From assembly GCF_964340395.1 (NCBI RefSeq), contig NC_135565.1, positions 7,025,242-7,089,241 of the forward strand: DNA of 64,000 nt. Direction: 5' to 3'. The stretch is from Glandiceps talaboti (taxonomy: Eukaryota > Hemichordata > Enteropneusta > Spengelidae). Below, in pieces: positions 39,691-53,869 of this stretch. A program made the position numbers and the translations under genes. Positions within the stretch are counted from its first letter, which is position 1; every line of letters starts with the position of its first letter. The notes under the pieces were generated by a model. That model had not been told where the DNA came from. It did not search any database and was given only the letters and a program-made list of their open reading frames with translations.

Positions 39691-39802
39691 GTTTGTTACA
39701 CAGTACATAACAGATGTCCTATTCAAAGAAGCTGTTGTTTTGCTCGTCTCTAAGAGAAAAAAAATAACTTCAGACTCTATGTGTAGTAAAACAGAAATTT
39801 AG
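39691..39802 (+). CDS. Candidate 3'-terminal exon, product unknown
   Basis: A strong acceptor (aactttcttatctcttacag, 39671-39690) precedes a frame that starts after one base. It reads FVTQYITDVLFKEAVVLLVS, then KRKKITSDSMCSKTEI, to TAG at 39800-39802. The pyrimidine tract and balanced composition favour a real exon of a plus-strand gene whose intron would hold the satellite. However, the peptide is only 36 residues, no family is recognised and no partner exon has been identified. Confidence 0.25.
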
Positions 39803-39872
39803 ATCTTAAATCAATTAGTTGTGCACAAGGACATGAGCTCTATTTTGAACATTTTTAATACAATTGAAATGA

Positions 39873-39932
<60 letters not shown>

Positions 39933-40840
39933 CAACTTAGTCGAAAACTGCAGTCCGATTTCTTTGATACTTGGTGGTCATGTTATATTGGATGTCTAGT
40001 AGTGAAATTGTTCAAATGAAAATGATCACATCAGATATATGGGTTTTGGGTCAAAAATGTGATTTTTGTCAAAGAATTTAAACTACAAAACTACTGGGCA
40101 GATTGGCCTGAAATTTGGTGGGAACATTCTCAGGGGTGTGTAAATTAAGATTTGTTCATGACATGATGTTTCCATGTGTAATATGCAAAGTAGGGCTTTT
40201 TGGTTAAAAACCTACAATTCCAAAACTACTCAGTAGATTGGGCTGAACTTTTAACAGGGATGTATCTGCCGGTGTATAGATGAAGAAATATTAAGCATAT
40301 AATGATCTCATCAGTAACATCCAAATTAGGTGTAAACATGTAAATTGGTCAAAAATTTATATCTCAAAAAGTACTTGGTCAGGGAAACTGAAATTTGGTG
40401 AGATGGTTCTAGAAGTGTTGTTCTGCAGATTTCCTTTAGAATAGTTTGACACAATTGGCCCTAGCAACCATGACCATGGCCTTAGCAACAACCAAATGGC
40501 AGTATATTTTGGTTAAATAAGAACACCATCTGGTAGGCAGTTAGTAAACATTCAAAAAATGTATGCAAATATCCCTAGCAACAGTGGCCCCGCCCATGGC
40601 AACAGCCCAATAATCACATATGTGACAAACATAACATGTTTGGATAGGCAACTGGATAGTCATTCAACAAATGAACACCTATTTTTAGAATGGACTAGCA
40701 TATGGATAAATATTTTAAAAAACTACAGTTGTGCTACATCGCCATTGGCAGTATTTTGGAAAACAATAGTTGTGCTACAATGCCATTTTATATTTCTTTT
40801 TTTCTAAATATTTTTTTTCATATCTGAGGTAGTTATGTTT
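39803..40840. repeat. (GT)n and degenerate tandem/interspersed repeat
   Basis: (GT)n at 39876-39929 is followed by three to four diverged units of about 150 bp, each with an aaaactactgggcagattgg-like sentence, tgaaatttggtgggaacatt and a gatgatctcatcag word. These run into the gttgctagg-type repeat, reversed here (40440-40610). A further unit lies at 41100-41290. Confidence 0.65.
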
Positions 40841-41085
40841 TTCATTGTTCTCCATATGCTCTCTGTTTTTGGTTTCTTCTCATCAGATGTACAGTCATTA
40901 CATTTTGGAAGAAAAGTTTTATATTGTCTTTTTAAATTGATGTCAGTTTGTGCATCCACCAATTCTTGCGAGACTTCATAATTTTTGTGATGTTACAATT
41001 TTTTTCTTGAACTTGTTAATAAAAAGGTTAGGGTCGGCAGTGAAAAACTAGGCAGGGTCAGATAACCGGAATCAAACAATTATTT
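40841..41085 (-). repeat. Dispersed repeat family D, copy 2
   Basis: The reverse complement of the copy at 22716-22985 over most of its length, with the same reading frame kept on the minus strand (TDINLKRQYKTFLPKCNDC). It ends in a poly-T/poly-A rich border. Confidence 0.65.
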
Positions 41086-42335
41086 TTTTTTATTGCTTTA
41101 AGAATTATTCAGAACATGATGATTCCATTATTGATATGCAAATTATGGCTAAAATGTGTCTTTTTGGTAAAATAATCTTTAATTCCAAAAGTAATGAGCT
41201 GGAAATTAATTTGAATGGCTCTTGGGGTATATAGATGAAGAAGTGTTAAGCATATGATGATCTCATCAGTGACATGAAAATTAGGTATAAAAATGTGAAT
41301 TTTGTTTAATCTTGTCTCTTGGCTCTCTTCGTTGGTGTAAACACACGTGTTTTTGTAATTTGTACTTCAAGCACTTGTTAAATGAGAATGTTAAAAGACA
41401 CAATCTTTTGTCATTAGAAAAATTTTGGATATTGCAAAGAGATATAGTCATATAACTTAAATCATGGATAATATTAATAAGTAATAAAATGTAAAATGAA
41501 CAGAAAACCAGTGTGGACTTCTATATATCTGACAATTTTACATGTTATACACAGAGTGAAGCTAGCATGTAAGTGGTGAATGATTTCATTTTATTTGATT
41601 CAGTTTTATTTTTTGTTGTTGAATGAGACTGATTTTAGGGAGCGATCAGATTTTACGCTGACTTTTTGTTCACCCCACCCCTGCTGACAAATAAAAAAAC
41701 ACTGCCCCCCCCCCCCCCCCCCCACATCTGTTGACAAGAAATATTCTTGTTCTTTCTTGCAATATATAAAGCTCTTTAGGCAGGAACCCTATGAGAAGTA
41801 TGATTGTCTGTTCATAGCTGTGCAAAATATTCATGGTTTTAGTAACCAAAAGTTCTAGGATATCTCTTACATTGAGTGAACTATTATCATTATAGATTAA
41901 TTCAGCTAATTATAAAGTACATTATTAGAAATGAAATTAACATAATTGTAAACCTAGGGGTTTCAGTAAGTTTCAAAGTAGGGAGAGAACTTGAAAAAGT
42001 GTCGGGAGAAGTGCATGCTATGCCCATGCGTGCATGCTATACAAGTGGGAGGGGGTGTCCCCCTCCCATGGTAAGATCTTTTGAAAAATGAACACCTTTT
42101 GGAGGCCATTTAGAGCACCATTCATAAGTAAAACACAACTTAGTTATATCATAAAAGTATCACTAATTTTAGGGTTTCAAAAGTTTAAATCATTCCAAGT
42201 CATATTGACACAAATGATAATGAAAAAAAGATCAAGTACAAAGTATAGTATAGTTTGTTTTATTTATTTACTTGCCCTATGTGGGCTTACCAAGTGAACA
42301 TTTTGTTCTATACAAATACATCCACTGGGCTTATA
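41086..42335. other. Repeat-derived and unique DNA, no gene recognised
   Basis: 41100-41290 is a diverged unit of the repeat before it. A poly-C run lies at 41704-41723. A perfect hairpin (tgggaggggg/ccccctccca) with a 3-base loop lies at 42046-42068, in a context seen in other GGGAG-rich dispersed repeats, without a target duplication. Confidence 0.5.
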
Positions 42336-44838
42336 ATAGTGTATGGTACTATACTATAAACTATACAAGACTATATACTATATACTATGCTATGCTATAT
42401 ACTATATACTATATTATACTATACTATATACTGTACTATACAATATACTGTACAATACTATACTATAATATTCTATACCTATACTATATTATATAGTATA
42501 TAGTCTAGTATGGTAGTCTAGTATAGTATAGTATAGTAGAGTATAGTAATGTATACTATATGGTATATAGTCGTGTAGTATAGTAGAGTATAGTATATGG
42601 TATATAGTATAGTGTAGTATAGTAGAGTATAGTATATGGTGAATAGTAGAGTATAGTATAGTATATGGTATATAGCATAGTATAGTATAGTATCGTATAT
42701 AGTCAAGTATAGTATATAGTATAATATAGTATATTATATAATATAGTATAGTATATGGTGTATAGCATGATAGCATAGTATAATATAATATAGTATAGTG
42801 TGGTATAATATAGTAGAGTAGAGTATATGGAATATAGTATAGTGTAGTGTAGTGTAGTATAGTATAGTATTAAATCAAGTATAGTATAGTATATCATATA
42901 GTATGGTATATAGTAAATTATAGTGTATAGTATAGTATAGTATATGGTATATAGTATAGTATACTCTACTATATAGTATAGTATACTATATACCAGACTA
43001 TACTATATACTGTACTATATAGTATACTATACTATATTATACTATACTATATAGTATACTATACTATACTGCATGTATATACTAAACTATACTATACTAT
43101 ACTGTACTATATACCAGACTATAATGCTATATTGCTATAATGCTATGTACTGTACTATATATTAAACTATACTATATACTATGTATTTTATTATGCTATA
43201 TACTATATACTATACTTTACTATTCTGCACTATACTATACTGTACTATACTACACTATACTATACTATAATATACTACACTGTACTGTATAATGTACTAT
43301 ACTATATTATACTATACTATACTATGCTATGCTATATACCATAAACTATACTATTTTATACTATACTATATACTAGACTATGCTATATACTGTACTATAT
43401 ACTATACTATATTATACTGTATACTATACTATACCATACTATACTATACTATACTATACTATTCTATACTACTAGTATACTATATACTATACTATATACC
43501 ATACTACATAGTATAGTATACTATATACTGTACAATACTATACTATATTATTCGATACCTATACTATAATATATAGTACATATTATATATAGTCTAGTAT
43601 AGTACATTATATAGTATAATATATAGTATAGTATACTGGTAGTATGGTATAGTACATAGTATAGTATAGTAGAGTATATGTTATTTTGTGTAGTATAGTA
43701 TAGTACATAGTATAGTGTAGTATATATTATAATATAGTATATTATATAGTATAGAATAGTATAGTATAGTATAATATAGTAGAGTATATAGTATAGTGTA
43801 GTGTAGTATAGTATAGCATAGTATATCATATAGTATGGTATATAGTAAAGTATAGTATATGGTATATAGTATAGCATATCATAGTATAGTATTGTATATT
43901 ATAGTATATAATAGTATAGTATAGTATATTATGGTATAATATACTAGAGTATAGTAGAGTATGTGGAATATAGTATAGTGTAGTGTACATTGTAGTATAG
44001 TATAGCATAGTATATCATATAGTATGGTATATAGTAAAGTATAGTATATGGTATATAGTATAGCATAGCATAGTATAGTATTGTATATTATAGTATATAA
44101 TAGTATAGTATAGTATAGTATAGTATATTATGGTATAATATACTAGAGTATAGTAGAGTATGTGGAATATAGTATAGTTTAGTGTATAGTATAGCATACT
44201 ATACCATACCGTACTATACTATATACTGTACAATACAATACTATAATATTATTCTATACCTATACTATCATATATAGTCTAGCATAGTATAGTATAGTAG
44301 AGCATATGGTATATAGTATAGCATAGCAAAGTATAGTATAGTCTAGTATAGTATAGTATAATATACTAGAGTATAATAGAGTATATGGAATATAGTGTAT
44401 AGTGTATATTATAGTGTAGTGTATAGTATAGCATACTATACCATACAGTACTATATAATATACTCTACTATATACAGTACAATAATATACTATAATATTA
44501 TTCTATACCTACACTATTGTATACAGTATAGAGTCTAGTATAGCATAGTATAGTATAGTATAGTATAGTGTAGTAGATTATAGTATAGTAGAATATATGG
44601 AATATAGTGTATAGTGTATATTATAGTGTAGTGTATAGTATAGCATACTATACCATACAGTACTGTATAATATACTCTACTATATACTGTACAATAATAT
44701 ACTATAATATTATTCTATTCCTACACTATCGTATATAGTATAGAGTCTAGTATAATCTAGTATAGTCTAGTCTAGTATAGTATAGTATAGTGTAGTAGAT
44801 TATAGTATAGTAGAGTATGTGGTATATAGTATAGTATA
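42336..44838. repeat. TATAC/GTATA pentanucleotide array, part 1 (strand-switching)
   Basis: Degenerate (TATAC)n with variants (tatgc, tagac, tattc). Orientation is TATAC to about 42490, TATAG (reverse complement) to about 42962, TATAC to about 43510, and mainly TATAG thereafter. Inverted neighbours can pair as large AT-rich hairpins. The TATAC strand has no stop in any frame, so it yields long (YTILY)n frames that are not proteins. Confidence 0.97.
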
Positions 44839-45070
44839 CAGTCCAGTATATTGATGGCGCAAATCGAGAGATCTGATTGATCTAGGCATCGAACTAGCGC
44901 GTCTAAACTGAGCGATAATGCACAGTTGGCACGTGTCAAAATTTTGATGTTCTCTCACTGTTCGTCTACGAACATTATAGTCCGCGCAGGGATGGGGGCA
45001 CAAATGAAACCAGAAAATGTTGCGTCATATCTTGTTTCCGACAGTTTCAATATACTGGTATAATATAATA
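44839..45070. other. Unique island inside the pentanucleotide array
   Basis: About 230 bp of non-repetitive, more GC-rich sequence (gatggcgcaaatcgagagat, catcgaactagcgcgtctaa) directly precedes a foldback element. No reading frame of interest. It is probably the body or captured flank of an insertion into the array. Confidence 0.6.
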
Positions 45071-45185
45071 GCGATAAACCACCCCTGGGAATGGTATACC
45101 ACTCGGTTTTGACCAGTGAACGAAATATATTGAGTTCACTGCTCAAAACCGAGTGGTATACCATCCCCAGGGTGTGGTTTATTGC
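45071..45185. mobile_element. Foldback element, about 51-bp arms, inside the array
   Basis: Left arm 45071-45121 and right arm 45134-45185 are reverse complements with three mismatches and one indel. They include ataaaccac, atggtataccactcggtttt and cagtgaac. The 12-base loop is gaaatatattga. No target duplication could be identified because the flanks are repetitive. The sequence is unrelated to the 32.7-kb foldback. Confidence 0.85.
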
Positions 45186-48100
45186 TTAAGTATACTATAG
45201 TATAATAGAGTATAGTAGAGTATATGGTATATGGTATAGTGTCGTGTAGTATAGTATAGTATAGTATGGTATAATATACTAGTATATGGAATATAGTATA
45301 GCATAGAGTAGGTTATAGTATAGCATACTATAGCATACCTATACTATTGTATATAGTATATAGTCAAGCATAGTATCATATAAAATTAGTATAGTATAGT
45401 ATAGTATAGTATAGTCAAGTATAGTATCGTATAAAATTAGTATAGTATAGTATAGTATAGTATAGTATAGTATAGTATAGTATAGTATAGGATAGTATAT
45501 TCTAGTATAGTATAGTATGGTACAATATAGTAGTGTATAGTAGAGTATATTGAATATAGCATAGTGTAGTGTTGCTTAGTATAGTATATAGGCAAGTGTA
45601 GTATATAGTATAATATAGTATATTATATAGTAGAGTATATAGTATAGTATAGTGTATCGTATATATTATAGCATAGGATAGTATTGTATAGTATATGGTA
45701 TATTATACTATACTGTACTATATAGTAGACTATGATATATACTATACACTGTACTATATAGTATACTACACTATATTATACTATATTATATACTATACTA
45801 TACTATATACTATAGTATACTATACTATACTATATATTATACTATGCTATATACTATATATTAAACTATACTGTACTGTACTATATACTACACTATGCTA
45901 TTAACTATGTATTTAACTATGCTATATACTATATACTATAATATACTAAACTAGACTATGCTATACTATATACTATACTAGACTGTACTATATACTATAC
46001 TAGACTATACTATACTAGACTATACTATGCTATGCTATACTATACTATATACTACACTACACTATACTATATACTCTACTCTAATATTCTATACTATACT
46101 ATTCTATACTATACTATATACTAGACTATGCCATATACTGTACTATATACTACACTATACTATACTATTCTATACTATACTATACTATATACTACACTAT
46201 GCTATATACTCGTGTACTATATACTATACTATATACTGTACTATATACTTGTCTTTACTATAAAATATATACTATAATATACAATACTATACTATATACT
46301 AGACTATACTATGCTATACTGTACTATATACTAGACTATGCTATATACTGTATACTGTACTATATATTTTAATATACTATATATGATAAACTATATTATA
46401 CTATACACTATACTATACAATATACACTGTACTATACTATACTATACTATGCTATATACTAGACTATACTATATACTATATTTTGTACTATATACTATAC
46501 TATACTGTACTATGCTATACTATACTATGCTATACTATACTATATACTATACTATATTATACTATACACTATACTGTACAATATACACTGTACTTTACTA
46601 TACTATACTATGATATATACTAGACTACGCTATATACTATATATTGTACTATATACTAGACTATACTATCTAATGTACTATATACTATGCTATACTATAC
46701 TATATACTACACTGCACTATACTATATACTCTACTCTAATATACTATGCTATTCTATACTATACTATATACTAGACTATGCTATATACTGTACTATATAC
46801 TACACTATACTTTACTATACTATACCATGCTATACTCTACTATATACTAAACTATGCTATATACTGTATACTGTACTATATATTATACTATACTATATAC
46901 TATAAACTATATTATACTATACACTATACTATACAATGCTATAAACTAGACTATGCTATATACTATATACTGTACTATATACTATACTATACTTTACTGT
47001 ACTATACTATATACCATACTATACTATATACTAGACTACACTATATACTATACTATGCTATATACTATATACTACACATTATACTATACTATACTATACT
47101 GTACTGTACTCTACTGTACTATACTATATTATACTATATTATACTGTACTATACTATACTATATAGTATAGTATACAATACTGTACTATACTATATACTA
47201 GACTATACTATATTCTGTACTATATATTATACTATACTATATTATACAATACTATGCTATACTATATTATGCTATACTATACTATACTAGACTATACTAT
47301 ACTATATACTATACTATACTATACTATACTATACTATACTATACTATACTGTATTATGCTATACTATACTATATACTAGACTATGCTATATAATATATTC
47401 TTTACTATATACTATACTATACTATACTATACTATAATATACTATACTATACTGCACTATATACTAGACTATGCTATATACTATACTATATACTACACTA
47501 TACTATACTATTCTATACTATATTATACTATATACTAGACTATGCTATATACTGTACTATATACTGTACTATATACTTGTGTTTACTATATACTATACTA
47601 TATACTATATACTAGACCATTCTATACTGTACTGTACTATATACTATACTATACTATACTATACGATACTATACTAAATACTAGACTACACTATATACTA
47701 TACTATGCTCTATACTATGTACCATACTATACTATACCATACTATATAGTATAGTATACAATACTATACTGTATTATACTATACTATACTAGACTATACT
47801 ATATTCTGTACTGTATATTATACTATACTATATTATACTATACTATGCTATATTATATTATGCTATGCTATACTATACTATATACTATATACTATACTAT
47901 ACTATACTAGACTACACTATATACTATATTATGCTATATACTATATACTATACATTGTACTATACTATACTATACTGTACTGTACTGTACTCTACTGTAC
48001 TATACTATATTATACTATATTATACTGTACTATACTATACTATACTATATAGTATAGTATACAATACTGTACTATACTATATACTAGACTATACTATATT

Positions 48101-51100
48101 CTGTACTATATATTATACTATACTATATTATACTATACTATACTATATTATGCTATACTATACTATACTAGACTATACTATACTATATACTATACTATAC
48201 TATACTATACTATACTATACTATACTATACTATACTGTATTATGCTATACTATACTATATACTAGACTATGCTATATAATATATTCTTTACGATATACTA
48301 TATACTATACACTAGACTGTGCTATATACTATATATTGTACTATATACTATACTATACTATACTATACTATACTGCACTATATACTAGACTATGTTATAT
48401 ACTATACTATATACTACACTATACTATACTATTCTATACTATATTATACTATATACTAGACTATGCTATATACTGTACTATATACTGTACTATATACTTG
48501 TCTTTACTATATACTATACTATATACTATATACTAGACCATTCTATACTGTACTGTACTATATACTATACTATACTATACTATTCTATACTATACTATAC
48601 TATACTAAATACTAGACTACACTATATACTATACTATGCTCTATACTATGTACCATACTATACTATACTATACTAAGCTATATACTGTACTATATAGTAT
48701 ACTATGCTATATCATACTATACTATACTATACTCTACTATACTATGCTATTCTATACTATACTTTACTATATACTATACTATACTATATACTATACATTG
48801 TACTATACTATACTATACTGTACTGTACTGTACTGTACTGTACTGTACTATACTATACTATACTATATAGTATAGTATACAATACTGTACTATACTATAT
48901 ACTAGACTATACTATATTCTGTACTATATATTATACTATACTATATTATACTATACTATGCTATACTATATTATGCTATACTATACTATACTATACTAGA
49001 CTATACTATATACTATACTAAACTATACTGTACTATATACTAGACTATGCTATATAAAATATTATGTACTATATACTATACTATACTATACTATACTGTA
49101 CTATGCTATACTATACTATATACTAGACTATGCTATATAATATATTATGTACTATATACTATACTATTCTGTACTGTACTGTACTCTACTGTACTATACT
49201 ATATTATACTGTACTATACTATACTATACTATACTATACTATATAGTATAGTATACAATACTGTATTATACTATATACTAGACTATACTATATTCTGTAC
49301 TATATATTATACTATTCTATATTATACTATACTATGCTATACTATATTATGCTATGCTATACTATACTAGACTATACTATATTATGCTATACTATACTAT
49401 ACTATACTAGACTATACTATATACTATATACTATATTATACTATACTATGCTATACTATATTATGCTATACTATACTATACTAGACTATACTATATACTA
49501 TACTAAACTATACTGTACTATATACTAGACTATGCTATATAAAATATTATGTACTATATACTATACTATACTATACTATACTGTACTATGCTATACTATA
49601 CTATATACTAGACTATGCTATATAATATATTATGTACTATATACTATACTATTCTGTACTGTACTGTACTCTACTGTACTATACTATATTATACTGTACT
49701 ATACTATACTATACTATACTATACTATACTATACTATATAGTATAGTATACAATACTGTATTATACTATATACTAGACTATACTATATTCTGTACTATAT
49801 ATTATACTATTCTATATTATACTATACTATGCTATACTATATTATGCTATGCTATACTATACTAGACTATACTATACTATATACTATACTATACTATACT
49901 GCACTATATACTAGACTATGATATATAATATATTCTGTACTATATACTATACTATACTATACTATACTGCACTATATACTAGACTATGCTATATACTGGA
50001 CTATATACTACACTATACTATACTATTCTATACTATATTATACTATATACTAGACTATGCTGTATACTGTACTATATATACTATACTATATACTGTACTA
50101 TATACTTGTCTTTACTATATACTATATACTAAACTATATACTATATACTAGACTATTCTATACGATACTGTACTATATACTATAGTATAGTATACTATAC
50201 TATACTATACTATACTATACAATACTATATACTAGACTACACTATATACTATACTATGCTCTATACTATGTACCATACTATACTATACTAAACTATATAC
50301 TGTACTATATAGTATACTATGCTATATCATACTATACTATACTATACTCTACTATACTATACTATACTTTACTATATACTATACTATACTATATACTATA
50401 CTATACTAGACTATACTATATACTAGACTATGCTGTATACTGTACTATATATACTATACTTTATACTGTACTATATACTTGTCTTTACTATATACTATAT
50501 ACTATACTATACTATATACTAGACTAGACTATACTATACTATACTGTACTATATACTATACTATACTATACTATACTATACTATACTATACTATACTATA
50601 CTATATACTAGACTCAGTATATACTATACTATGCTCTATACTATGTACCATACTATACTATAGTATACTAAGCTATATACTAGACTATGCTATATACTGT
50701 ATACTGTACTATATATTATACTATACTATATACTATAAACTATATTATACTATACACTATACTATACAATGCTATATACTAGACTATGTTATATACTATA
50801 TTCTGTACTATATATTATACTATACTATATTATACTATACTATGCTATAATATATTATGCTATACTATACTATACTATACTATATACTATACTATACTAT
50901 ACTATACTGCACTATATACTAGACTATGCTATATAATATATTCTGTACTATATACTATACTATACTATACTATACTATACTGCACTATATACTAGACTAT
51001 GCTATATCCTGTACTTTATACTATACTATACTATACTATTCTATACTATATTATACTATATACTAGACTATGCTACATACTGTACTATATACTGTACTAT

Positions 51101-51532
51101 ATACTTGTCTTTACTATATACTATACTATATACTATATTCTAGACTATTCTATACTATACTGTACTATATACTATACTATACTATACTATACTATACTAT
51201 ACTATACTATACTATACTATACTATACTATACTATACTATACTATACTATATACTAGACTACACTATACACTATACTATGCTCTAATGTACCATACTATA
51301 CTATACTATACTATACTAAACTATATACTGTACTATATAGTATACTATACTATATCATACTATACTATACTATACTCTACTATACCATACTATACTATAC
51401 TATACTTTACTATATACTATACTATACTATACTATATACTATACTATACTATAATATAATATATACTAGACTGTGCTATATACTATATATTGTACTATAT
51501 ACTATACCATACTATATTATAATATTATCTCG
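45186..51532. repeat. TATAG then TATAC pentanucleotide array, part 2, with higher-order repeats
   Basis: 45186 to about 45690 is in TATAG orientation; from there to 51532 it is TATAC. Variant pentamers are organised into blocks. The phrase tatagtatagtatacaatac occurs near 47163, 48050, 48868, 49245 and 49738. The segment starting aactatactgtactatatac at 49021 recurs at 49506 (485 bp) with several hundred matching bases. A block at 47471 recurs at 48392 (921 bp). Long frames up to 223 codons are stop-free repeat artefacts. Confidence 0.97.
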
Positions 51533-51588
51533 TTTTATTTCCGCTAGATTTTTAAAATTCGGAATGCTGCAATTGAGTGTTGACCTAT

Positions 51589-52063
51589 TTGTCTTTTAAG
51601 TTTATGTTTCGCTTCTGTGCTATGATTGGTCTTTTTGGATATAATTGATTTCATATCTCATTGTCTGCTATTACGTCCCAGTGTTTAGTTATTGCATCTC
51701 GTAGATGAGATCCGTTAATATAGAGACTGTGTGTTGTGTTGAAGACCAATGGGATCTCATTTGTGGGTGTCCAGCGAGATATGTCTCACACTTGCACAAA
51801 GTGTATCATCACATGGCATCAGAAGCTACTGTATGTAGTTCCTGAAAATTGGATACTAGTCACTTTACATGTGGTATGTACACACATACTTTGCAGTCTG
51901 GCGCAATGCAGTCAGTTGTCAAAGCACTTGACTCGCCAGTTACACAAACAATCGACTATAGCATTCCAAAACCACCACCTGTGCATCTCCTAAAACTATT
52001 ATGTGATTCTCACGAAAAACACATTTAAATTTAAAGGAGAATTCTACACACAAACATGCATGT
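51589..52063 (+). mobile_element. Penelope-like element, partial RT copy (475 bp)
   Basis: Almost identical to 52781-53255 (one difference noticed, gtgtgttg versus gtatgttg near 51731). Translated with shifts it gives WILVTLHVV, then MYTHTLQSGAMQSVVKALDS and YYVILTKNTFKFKGEFYTQT. These fit the palm region of Penelope-like reverse transcriptases (ILVTxDVxxMYTNIP... and LxxNxFxFxGxFYxQ). The copy stops abruptly at 52063, inside the RT domain. It follows immediately after the TATAC array. Confidence 0.7.
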
Positions 52064-52513
52064 AAGAAGAATAGGAAGTTTCTCTGTTTGTTTTTTCAAC
52101 ATGACACAAGAAAACTTGGACACTTCGAACTTGATGTGAATTTACCGAATGGTTGATTGTAATTTTTCTTAAAAGATGAACTCCTTCATGTTTAGCTATT
52201 TGTTTACTTTGAATAAAGATCGAATGCAAAAAAGAAATTGCGGTTACAAGACCCATCATCGGATTTCGTATAACATATATGTTTCCGAGTGGTACTGCTA
52301 AACCCCCTGATGGTATTGGAAGGTACGAATGGTCACATCTTGAGAACACTCCTATCATTTATCTGAGAAATAGTGCCTTACGCGATGTGGGAAAGAATAC
52401 GACAGGTATCCACGGTCATTGCCCAGCTAGTCCACAACGTATACGTACACACTTTGTAGAATATCACTGGTGGGAATCGCCTCACCAGTAGAGGGGGGCT
52501 ATGGTGTCAGGAT
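52064..52513. other. Unique insert between the two Penelope segments
   Basis: About 450 bp with no recognised product. Frames on both strands (104 codons minus, 70 plus) show no known motif. Confidence 0.45.
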
Positions 52514-52619
52514 ACACACACATACATACATACATACATACACACGTACGTACGTACGTACATACATACATACATACATACATACATACATACATACATA
52601 CATACATACATACATACAT

Positions 52620-52656
<37 letters not shown>

Positions 52657-52669
52657 TACATACATACAT

Positions 52670-52700
<31 letters not shown>

Positions 52701-52773
52701 TACATACATACATACATACATACATACATACATACATACATACATACATACATACATACATACATACATACAT
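52514..52773. repeat. (CATA)n microsatellite with (CA)n and (CGTA)n interruptions
   Basis: About 260 bp of cata repeats with two cacaca blocks and one cgtacgtacgta block. Open in all six frames, which explains several HTYI- and VCMY-type frames that are not proteins. Confidence 0.98.
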
Positions 52774-52780
52774 ACGCAAA

Positions 52781-53835
52781 TTGTCTTTTAAGTTTATGTT
52801 TCGCTTCTGTGCTATGATTGGTCTTTTTGGATATAATTGATTTCATATCTCATTGTCTGCTATTACGTCCCAGTGTTTAGTTATTGCATCTCGTAGATGA
52901 GATCCGTTAATATAGAGACTGTATGTTGTGTTGAAGACCAATGGGATCTCATTTGTGGGTGTCCAGCGAGATATGTCTCACACTTGCACAAAGTGTATCA
53001 TCACATGGCATCAGAAGCTACTGTATGTAGTTCCTGAAAATTGGATACTAGTCACTTTACATGTGGTATGTACACACATACTTTGCAGTCTGGCGCAATG
53101 CAGTCAGTTGTCAAAGCACTTGACTCGCCAGTTACACAAACAATCGACTATAGCATTCCAAAACCACCACCTGTGCATCTCCTAAAACTATTATGTGATT
53201 CTCACGAAAAACACATTTAAATTTAAAGGAGAATTCTACACACAAACATGCATGTGCATTGGCTCTTGGGCATCACCCGAAATAGCCGACATTCCATGAA
53301 CTGGAAAGTCGCATTATTGAAATCTACACGGATAAAATATCACTCTGGACACATTTCAGGGGTGGCGTTTTCATGATATTTTGTGGCACCCAAGTTGAAC
53401 TAAATAATCTGAGTGAAAAAATAAACCAAATACATCCAACTTTCAAATTTTCGTTGGAAAGCTCAGATACGGAAGTAACATATCACAATCCACAAATGTC
53501 AACGGCACCAATAACGCAAAGTATTGGATATCAAAACTCATTCCAATATTTACACAGGTAATACTGCCGCCCGAACTCAGTCTTCAAAGGCAAACGTTCA
53601 GATACATACGAACATGTAGTAACGGCAAACGATCAGATACATACGAACATGTAGTAACGAAAAAGAATTTCAAAAGAAAATTAAATTCTTCACCTGGAAA
53701 CTGGCGAAAAGAGGCTATAATGAAACAGAAATAAATACTAGTAACCTGAGTCCACTATCATAATACTGGCATCTCTATTTGATGAACAATACAAGTAAAC
53801 TCTGGGCAAACAAATACGGAAATACAACACTCCTC
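52781..53835 (+). mobile_element. Penelope-like element, RT fragment
   Basis: The repeat of the 475-bp segment continues here into RT coding sequence: GSWASPEIADI (counterpart of the GxxxSPxxAN/DI box), ELESRIIEIYTDKISLWTHF and GGVFMIFCGTQVELNNLSEK (position of the FxDDIF box, here degenerate). INQIHPTFKFSLESSDTEVT and, after frameshifts, EFQKKIKFFTWKLAKRGYNE follow. The order and spacing match Penelope-like elements downstream of the catalytic centre. No GIY-YIG endonuclease is visible before the element runs into the TATAG array at about 53840. The catalytic aspartates are not intact and frames are broken, so it is inactive. Confidence 0.75.
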
Positions 53836-53869
53836 AATACTATACTACACTACACTACAATACACTACA

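Noticed and set aside
42272-51460. Dozens of long open frames (up to 223 codons) of YTILY-type peptide
   Set aside because: The TATAC pentamer has no stop in any frame on one strand. The frames are a property of the repeat, with no start context or composition of a protein.
52470-52846. Six overlapping frames across the (CATA)n tract
   Set aside because: Microsatellite translation; frames exist on both strands and disappear outside the tract.
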